Below are positions 60,114 to 64,000 of a stretch of DNA of 64,000 nucleotides, piece after piece. The stretch is from positions 94,449 through 158,448 of the forward strand of contig NZ_JAMGZK010000041.1 of the NCBI RefSeq assembly GCF_025564065.1, read 5' to 3'. This stretch comes from Silvania hatchlandensis. GTDB lineage: Bacteria; Pseudomonadota; Gammaproteobacteria; Enterobacterales; Enterobacteriaceae. The position numbers were made by a program, and so were the translations under genes. Under the pieces are notes generated by a model, which worked only from the letters and a program-made list of their open reading frames with translations, made no database searches and was not told the DNA's origin. Within the stretch, counting starts at the first letter, position 1. Each line of letters starts with the position of its first letter.

Positions 60114-60382
60114 TCTTCGGTCTCCACAAGACGGACTGCAGGGTATGTAGGTTGAGGTGTCACACCGCTTTATCAGTTTTAAGTGTTGTTGCTATACAAC
60201 TAGTATGGGAGTGGTGTGACAAATTGAACTTAAGACAGAACGAGAACGAGAAATAGTGAGTTTTGTGCAAGTTTTTTCATATCTATTCTTAATACACGGT
60301 AAGTATGATAATTAAATGCGTTATTGAGCGGTTTTAGCGTTGTGAAAATTTATTCATTTAACATTCGGGGGAAGATCACAAA
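60114..60382. promoter_or_regulatory. Divergent promoter region with inverted repeats (transporter / LacI regulator)
   Basis: About 269 bp. GGTGTCACACC (60156-60166) is itself a palindrome, and TGTCACACC recurs inverted as GGTGTGACA at 60213-60221, 46 bp away. Between them GTTGTTGCTATACAAC (60185-60200) is another inverted repeat. They lie just upstream of the transporter gene and could be operators for the adjacent LacI-family protein. The rest is AT-rich and holds the regulator promoter and its GGGGGAAGA ribosome site. Confidence 0.5.
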
Positions 60383-61456
60383 ATGGAAAAAAGGCTAAAA
60401 ATCGCCGAAATCGCCGCCCGTACCCAGCTCTCCATCAGCACCGTTTCGAGGGTGCTGGCAGGGAAGGCTAACACCAGCGAAAAAGCGCGCAAAAGAGTGC
60501 TGGAATGTGCGCGCGAGCTGGGGGTGATGGACGGGATGGCGGCCGGGCGTTTGCTGCTGAATAGCCTGATGGTCTTCGCCCCTCAGCGGGCGTTTGACGA
60601 GCGGTCCGACATCTTTTATTACCGGGTGATCCAGAGCGTGAGTAAAGGGCTGGCATCGCATGAAGTCAGGCTGCGTTACTGCGCGCTGGAAGAGAATGAC
60701 GGCGATGCCCAGCTGTTTCTGGCGCGCATGAACGAGGCTGACACCCAGGCGGCGATCTTGCTGGGGATAGACGATCCGCATATTCACGATCTGGCGGTGG
60801 ATGTGGGTAAACCCTGCATGCTGATTAACTGTCGGGATCGGCGGATGCGTCTGCCGGCGGTGGCACCCGATCACCGTGCTATCGGCGAGCTGGCAGCAGA
60901 ATACCTGTTTGAAATGGGGCATCGTGAAGTGGTCAATGTGCTCTGTCTGCGTCGTTACACCATGGAGCTGCGTCTGGCGGGCATCCGGGACGCGTGGCAG
61001 TCGCGCAATCTCCGGTTCCACGATAAACGCGATCTGCTGGTGGTGCCGAGCTTCAGTGCCAAAGAAACCGAGCAACGGGTCAGCGAATGGCTCAGCCAAA
61101 CCCCGGCGAAAAATCTGCCGACCGCCTTTCTGGTGGGGGGCGATTTTATGGCCGCAGGGACGATCAGCGCGTTGCAAAAGCAGGGCTTGCGGGTTCCGCA
61201 GGATGTGTCGGTGATGAGTATTGACGGTTTTAATCTGGCGGCGATTCAGGATGTACCCTTAACAGCAGTCCATGTTCCGCGGGATGAACTGGGTGCCGAA
61301 GCGGTGCATATGCTCCAGCAGCGGTTTTTGCGCCCGGAAGCGCCGGTTGGGACATTACTGCTCAACGGTACGCTGGCGGTGCGGGAGTCGGTACGGCGGA
61401 TACGTCAGGGTAAAAGACGCACCGCCGTTGATCGTGAAGGGCTGTACGATGATTAA
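60383..61456 (+). CDS. LacI-family transcriptional regulator of the GH31 locus
   Basis: 357 residues. N-terminal LacI helix-turn-helix: LKIAEIAARTQLSISTVSRV LAG, then the hinge region (ARELGVMDGMAAG), then a periplasmic-binding-like effector domain (FYYRVIQSVSKGLASHEVRL ... VMSIDGFNLAAIQDVPL). It diverges from the transporter/GH31 genes, so it most likely controls them; the effector sugar is unknown. Its 3' end overlaps the convergent ybiU by 4 bp. The ribosome site is GGGGGAAGATCAC. Confidence 0.9.
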   Translation: MEKRLKIAEIAARTQLSISTVSRVLAGKANTSEKARKRVLECARELGVMDGMAAGRLLLNSLMVFAPQRAFDERSDIFYYRVIQSVSKGLASHEVRLRYCALEENDGDAQLFLARMNEADTQAAILLGIDDPHIHDLAVDVGKPCMLINCRDRRMRLPAVAPDHRAIGELAAEYLFEMGHREVVNVLCLRRYTMELRLAGIRDAWQSRNLRFHDKRDLLVVPSFSAKETEQRVSEWLSQTPAKNLPTAFLVGGDFMAAGTISALQKQGLRVPQDVSVMSIDGFNLAAIQDVPLTAVHVPRDELGAEAVHMLQQRFLRPEAPVGTLLLNGTLAVRESVRRIRQGKRRTAVDREGLYDD

Positions 61457-62715
61457 GCCATGCCGAGGGCGCGTTTGCCGTGGATATTCAAATCCTCAAC
61501 CGTGAAGCGTGACTGCCATTGTGCTTCATAGTCTTCACGCGGGAAGTCGCCCGGCGATGCGCCGGTCTCCAGCGCCGCTTTGACTTTCTTCGCGTAGGCG
61601 AGGTTTTTCTCGCACATCGGGGCCGCCGGAATGTACATCACGTTGCCCCAGCCCTGCTGGTCATCCACCGGCGCAACCGAATGGATCACATCGCAGTGCC
61701 ACCACACGGAATCACCCGCTTCCAGCGCCGGAATAGAGGTTAAGGCTTCAATCAGCAGCGGGTGCCACTGCGCGGAAATCGGCAGCACGCGGCCTGGCGC
61801 CACGCCGCACAGCTCATCTTCCGGCACATCATCCAGCAGCGGACGCAGCAGAATATAGGCCATCGCTTCCGGGATCGGCACCACGTGCAGCAGGCCCTGA
61901 TCCGGGATCATGTCCGACAGCGCCGTCCAGCCCTGGAAGGTGCGGAACACCGAGCATTTGGTGGTGTTATCCACGGTGTACTCTTCCACGTCGGTACGGT
62001 GCGCGGCGTTCCACGGATCGTATTGATCGATATTGCCATCGAAGACCCGGGCGAAGACCTGCTGATAGGCCGGGAGCAGCCAGCGCTCCAGCGCCCCGGA
62101 ATCGGTATGCGCCCCAAGTCCTTTGGAGGTGGTTCCCGGCGGACGGCGGCGAATGCGGTCCGGATAAATCACGCTGACGTCCGGGTTAAACCACTGCTTG
62201 CCGTTGCTCTCAAAGGTCCATAAACGGTTCAGGAACGACTGGACCTGGGCCATCTCTTCGCTCTGGCGGGCTTCCATCTGCGCATGTGACCAGTAGATCG
62301 GGTAGATCTCCGGGCGGGAGGCGGTCAGGGTGCCGAAGAAGTTATCCCCCGGTCCTTTGTAGACATCGTCGAAACGGTTGAGATCCAGATAGTCGAGCAT
62401 GGCGTTATCCCACGCCAGCGCCTGCTCACGCGGGAAATGACCTTTGATCACCGCGCAGCCGCGGCGTTTTACGGCCTCGCGCTGCGCCGGGCTGATGTTA
62501 CCGCTCTGCACGTCGGCAAACGGGATCACCGGCCAGACGGCATCGCCTTTGCTTTTCAGGGCGTTAATCTCTGCCACCCGGCTGGCAATCTTGTCGCTCA
62601 GGCGATCGAACACCGCCTGCACGTCGCCAATCTGCGCCCGCAGCTCGCGCTTCATCTGACGGATCGCCGCTTTGTGGTCGGCAGGCAAGGTTTCACTGGT
62701 AAACGTTAAGGACAT
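61453..62715 (-). CDS. ybiU: DUF1479 family protein YbiU (putative Fe/2-oxoglutarate oxygenase)
   Basis: 420 residues (E. coli 421). The double-stranded beta-helix iron site is suggested by GLGAHTDSGALERWLL (HxD) and DSVWWHCDVIHSVAPV (distal His). A role is not established. The ATG at 62715 (MSLTFTSETLPADHKAAIR) matches E. coli; an ATG at 62736 adds seven residues. It converges on the LacI gene. Same neighbourhood as E. coli ybiU-ybiV. Confidence 0.92.
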   Translation of the reverse strand: MSLTFTSETLPADHKAAIRQMKRELRAQIGDVQAVFDRLSDKIASRVAEINALKSKGDAVWPVIPFADVQSGNISPAQREAVKRRGCAVIKGHFPREQALAWDNAMLDYLDLNRFDDVYKGPGDNFFGTLTASRPEIYPIYWSHAQMEARQSEEMAQVQSFLNRLWTFESNGKQWFNPDVSVIYPDRIRRRPPGTTSKGLGAHTDSGALERWLLPAYQQVFARVFDGNIDQYDPWNAAHRTDVEEYTVDNTTKCSVFRTFQGWTALSDMIPDQGLLHVVPIPEAMAYILLRPLLDDVPEDELCGVAPGRVLPISAQWHPLLIEALTSIPALEAGDSVWWHCDVIHSVAPVDDQQGWGNVMYIPAAPMCEKNLAYAKKVKAALETGASPGDFPREDYEAQWQSRFTVEDLNIHGKRALGMA

Positions 62716-62840
62716 AACAGCCTCGCTATCTTTCATTCGAAAGTAAAAGTGATTACAAGTGATACTTTAGGTTAAAAATAAGTTAATGCAAGTTGAAAAA
62801 CTTGATGCAGTGCACAGGCTGAGAAAAGAAGAGGGAAACG

Positions 62841-62860
62841 CGCCGGAGAGATCTCCGGCG
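62841..62860 (-). terminator. Possible terminator after ybiV (minus strand)
   Basis: CGCCGGAG, loop, CTCCGGCG form an 8-bp stem 6 bp past the ybiV stop. Downstream bases on the minus strand are only weakly T-rich (CGTTTCCC), so termination would be modest. Confidence 0.45.
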
Positions 62861-62866
62861 AGACGA

Positions 62867-63682
62867 TCAAAGGCTGAACGGTGGGGTGTTATCGAGGACG
62901 GCCTGAATCACATTCAGCGCGCCCTGCTGGTTGTTGTCGTCGGTCTGGAAGCGGGAGAGGGCTTTTATGCTCTCGCCCGCATTGCCCATTGCGAACGAGT
63001 AGTTCACGAACCGGAGCATTTCGGCGTCGTTGCCGCTGTCACCAATCGCCACGCACTCTTGCGGGGAGACTTTCCAGCGCTTCAGCAGGCGGCTGATGCC
63101 GTTGGCTTTGTGCAGACCGGGGATAATCAGATCGACAAAGCCGAACCCGCTGGTGACCGGCTTCATGATCCCGTCGAGGGAGACATGCAGCGCATCGACC
63201 AGGTTCGGGATGTCGCTGTCGGGCAGGTTCAGCGAGAACTTAAACAGCACATCGTCGATCTCGCGGTAGTCGCTGACGCGCTGTAAGCGGTGGTAGTGCT
63301 TTGACATCAGCGCGACAAACGCTTCTGGTGCCTTATCGCTGATGTATGCGCTCTGCAGCCCGCAGGCGACGAAGTTCAGGGACTTATCTTTCAGCAGTTC
63401 GCCGAACACCACCTGCGATTCATGCTGAGTCAGTTCGCCGTGGAAAATCTGCTCGCCGTGATCGAATACCAGCGCGCCATTTTCCGCAACGAATGAGATT
63501 TGCGATTTGAGTTCCGGGAAGAACGAGATCAGCTGGTAATACTGGTTGCCGCTGGCGACAACGAACTCAATATTACGCGCCTGAAGTTGCTGGAATTGCG
63601 CCTGAAAGCGGTCACGATCGTACTGCTTGGCGTCATCAAGAAAAGTTCCGTCCATATCGGTGACGATAACTTTAACGGTCAT
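62867..63682 (-). CDS. ybiV: HAD-family sugar phosphatase YbiV (SupH)
   Basis: 271 residues, same as E. coli. Cof-type HAD phosphatase acting on sugar phosphates such as fructose-1-phosphate and related compounds. Motif [12 protein letters not shown] carries the nucleophile, motif [11 protein letters not shown], and motif [12 protein letters not shown] is intact. ATG at 63682 gives the family length; an ATG at 63742 adds 20 unlikely residues. Next to it a mobile element begins at 63812. Confidence 0.94.
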   Translation of the reverse strand: MTVKVIVTDMDGTFLDDAKQYDRDRFQAQFQQLQARNIEFVVASGNQYYQLISFFPELKSQISFVAENGALVFDHGEQIFHGELTQHESQVVFGELLKDKSLNFVACGLQSAYISDKAPEAFVALMSKHYHRLQRVSDYREIDDVLFKFSLNLPDSDIPNLVDALHVSLDGIMKPVTSGFGFVDLIIPGLHKANGISRLLKRWKVSPQECVAIGDSGNDAEMLRFVNYSFAMGNAGESIKALSRFQTDDNNQQGALNVIQAVLDNTPPFSL

Positions 63683-63860
63683 ACATTGCGCTCCTGAATC
63701 ACTGCGTTTGAAACATTCTAATAACAAGGTGACGGGGAGCACAAATTTAATTTCGAATGAAAGTCAAAAAAGCCGGGAAGCGGAGGTGAAAGCAAAACGG
63801 CAACAGGGTTGTAATGCCGATCAGTTAAGGATCGGTTGATCGATCCAGTGGCTGTGTAAG

Positions 63861-63895
63861 AATCCGGAAATGCTCACTCGTTTCCGGATTTTTTT
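63861..63895 (+). terminator. Stem-loop with T run before the IS4 transposase start
   Basis: AATCCGGAAA, a 10-base loop and TTTCCGGATT form a perfect 10-bp stem followed directly by T's and then the ATG. In such elements this hairpin stops or silences transcripts entering from outside, so that the transposase is made only from its own weak promoter. The stem would also block a ribosome on read-through mRNA. Confidence 0.75.
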
Positions 63896-64000
63896 ATGCA
63901 CATTGGACAGGCTCTTGATCTGGTATCCCGTTACGATTCCCTGCGTAACCCTCTGACTTCTCTGGGCGATTATCTGGACCCGGAACTGATTTCCCGCTGT
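63896..64000 (+). CDS. insG: IS4 family transposase (InsG-like), N-terminal part
   Basis: The first 35 residues, MHIGQALDLVSRYDSLRNPL then TSLGDYLDPELISRC, match the N-terminus I recall for the E. coli IS4 transposase. The DDE catalytic core would follow outside the window. Because the right end is missing I cannot tell whether the gene is complete. Confidence 0.85.
   Translation, partial: MHIGQALDLVSRYDSLRNPLTSLGDYLDPELISRC

Larger units (their letters stand above)
63812..64000 (+). mobile_element. IS4-type insertion sequence, left end (truncated by the window)
   Basis: The sequence from TAATGCCGATCAGTTAAG matches the terminal inverted repeat I recall for IS4. A stem-loop and a transposase start follow within 85 bp in the arrangement known for IS4. 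The right end and the second copy of the target duplication are outside the window. IS4 duplicates 11-14 bp at its target, but this cannot be checked here. Confidence 0.85.

Overview
This window is chromosomal DNA from a member of the Enterobacteriaceae, most likely Enterobacter or a close relative (Lelliottia, Leclercia, Kosakonia). Most genes follow the Escherichia coli gene order from ybhK to ybiV: ybhK, moaABCDE, ybhL, ybhN, clsB, ybhPQRSFG, cecR, rhlE, dinG, ybiB, ybiJ, ybiI, ybiX, fiu, mcbA, rlmF, ybiO, glnQPH, dps, rhtA, ompX, opgE, mntS, mntR, ybiR, ldtB, ybiT, ybiU, ybiV. Protein lengths nearly match the E. coli orthologues. The genus is an inference from synteny plus the accessory content; no rRNA or other marker is present.

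Accessory DNA interrupts this backbone in five places. (1) 1-10236 is the 3' part of a type VI secretion (T6SS) operon: the end of an unidentified gene, then tssM, tssA (frameshifted), tssF, tssG, tssJ, tssE and a TagA-like gene. The sheath, tube, ClpV, TssK, TssL and VgrG genes would lie to the left of the window. (2) 15013-16982, where E. coli has ybhM, holds decayed genes: a small broken membrane ORF, a LysR remnant with two in-frame stops, an intact HycA-like gene and a broken YneE/bestrophin-like gene. (3) 29989-35327 is a five-gene chaperone-usher fimbrial operon in lpfABCDE order. It sits between dinG and ybiB, neighbours in E. coli. ybiC is also absent. (4) 56431-61456 is a carbohydrate locus: a GH31 glycosidase and an ExuT-like MFS transporter on the minus strand, divergent from a LacI-family regulator. 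(5) 63812-64000 is the left end of an IS4-type insertion sequence that runs off the window.

Functional groups: molybdenum cofactor synthesis (moaABCDE, with a ModE-type site and the Moco riboswitch upstream); cardiolipin synthesis (ybhP-clsB-ybhN); a drug/Na+ efflux ABC system (ybhG-ybhF-ybhS-ybhR) under CecR, whose 20-bp palindromic operator lies between cecR and rhlE; catecholate iron uptake (fiu, with a Fur-type site); glutamine import (glnHPQ, with sigma54/NtrC-type sites); manganese control (mntS/mntR with two operator-like palindromes); envelope maintenance (ompX, opgE, ldtB, ybiO); and starvation protection (dps).

Several genes carry single-base frameshifts (tssA, ybiR, a small ORF near 15100, and the bestrophin-like gene). 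These may be real decay or assembly errors in short runs; reads would decide. The most open-ended biology is the GH31/ExuT-like/LacI locus, whose substrate cannot be read from sequence, and the HycA-like gene coupled to a bestrophin-like gene.
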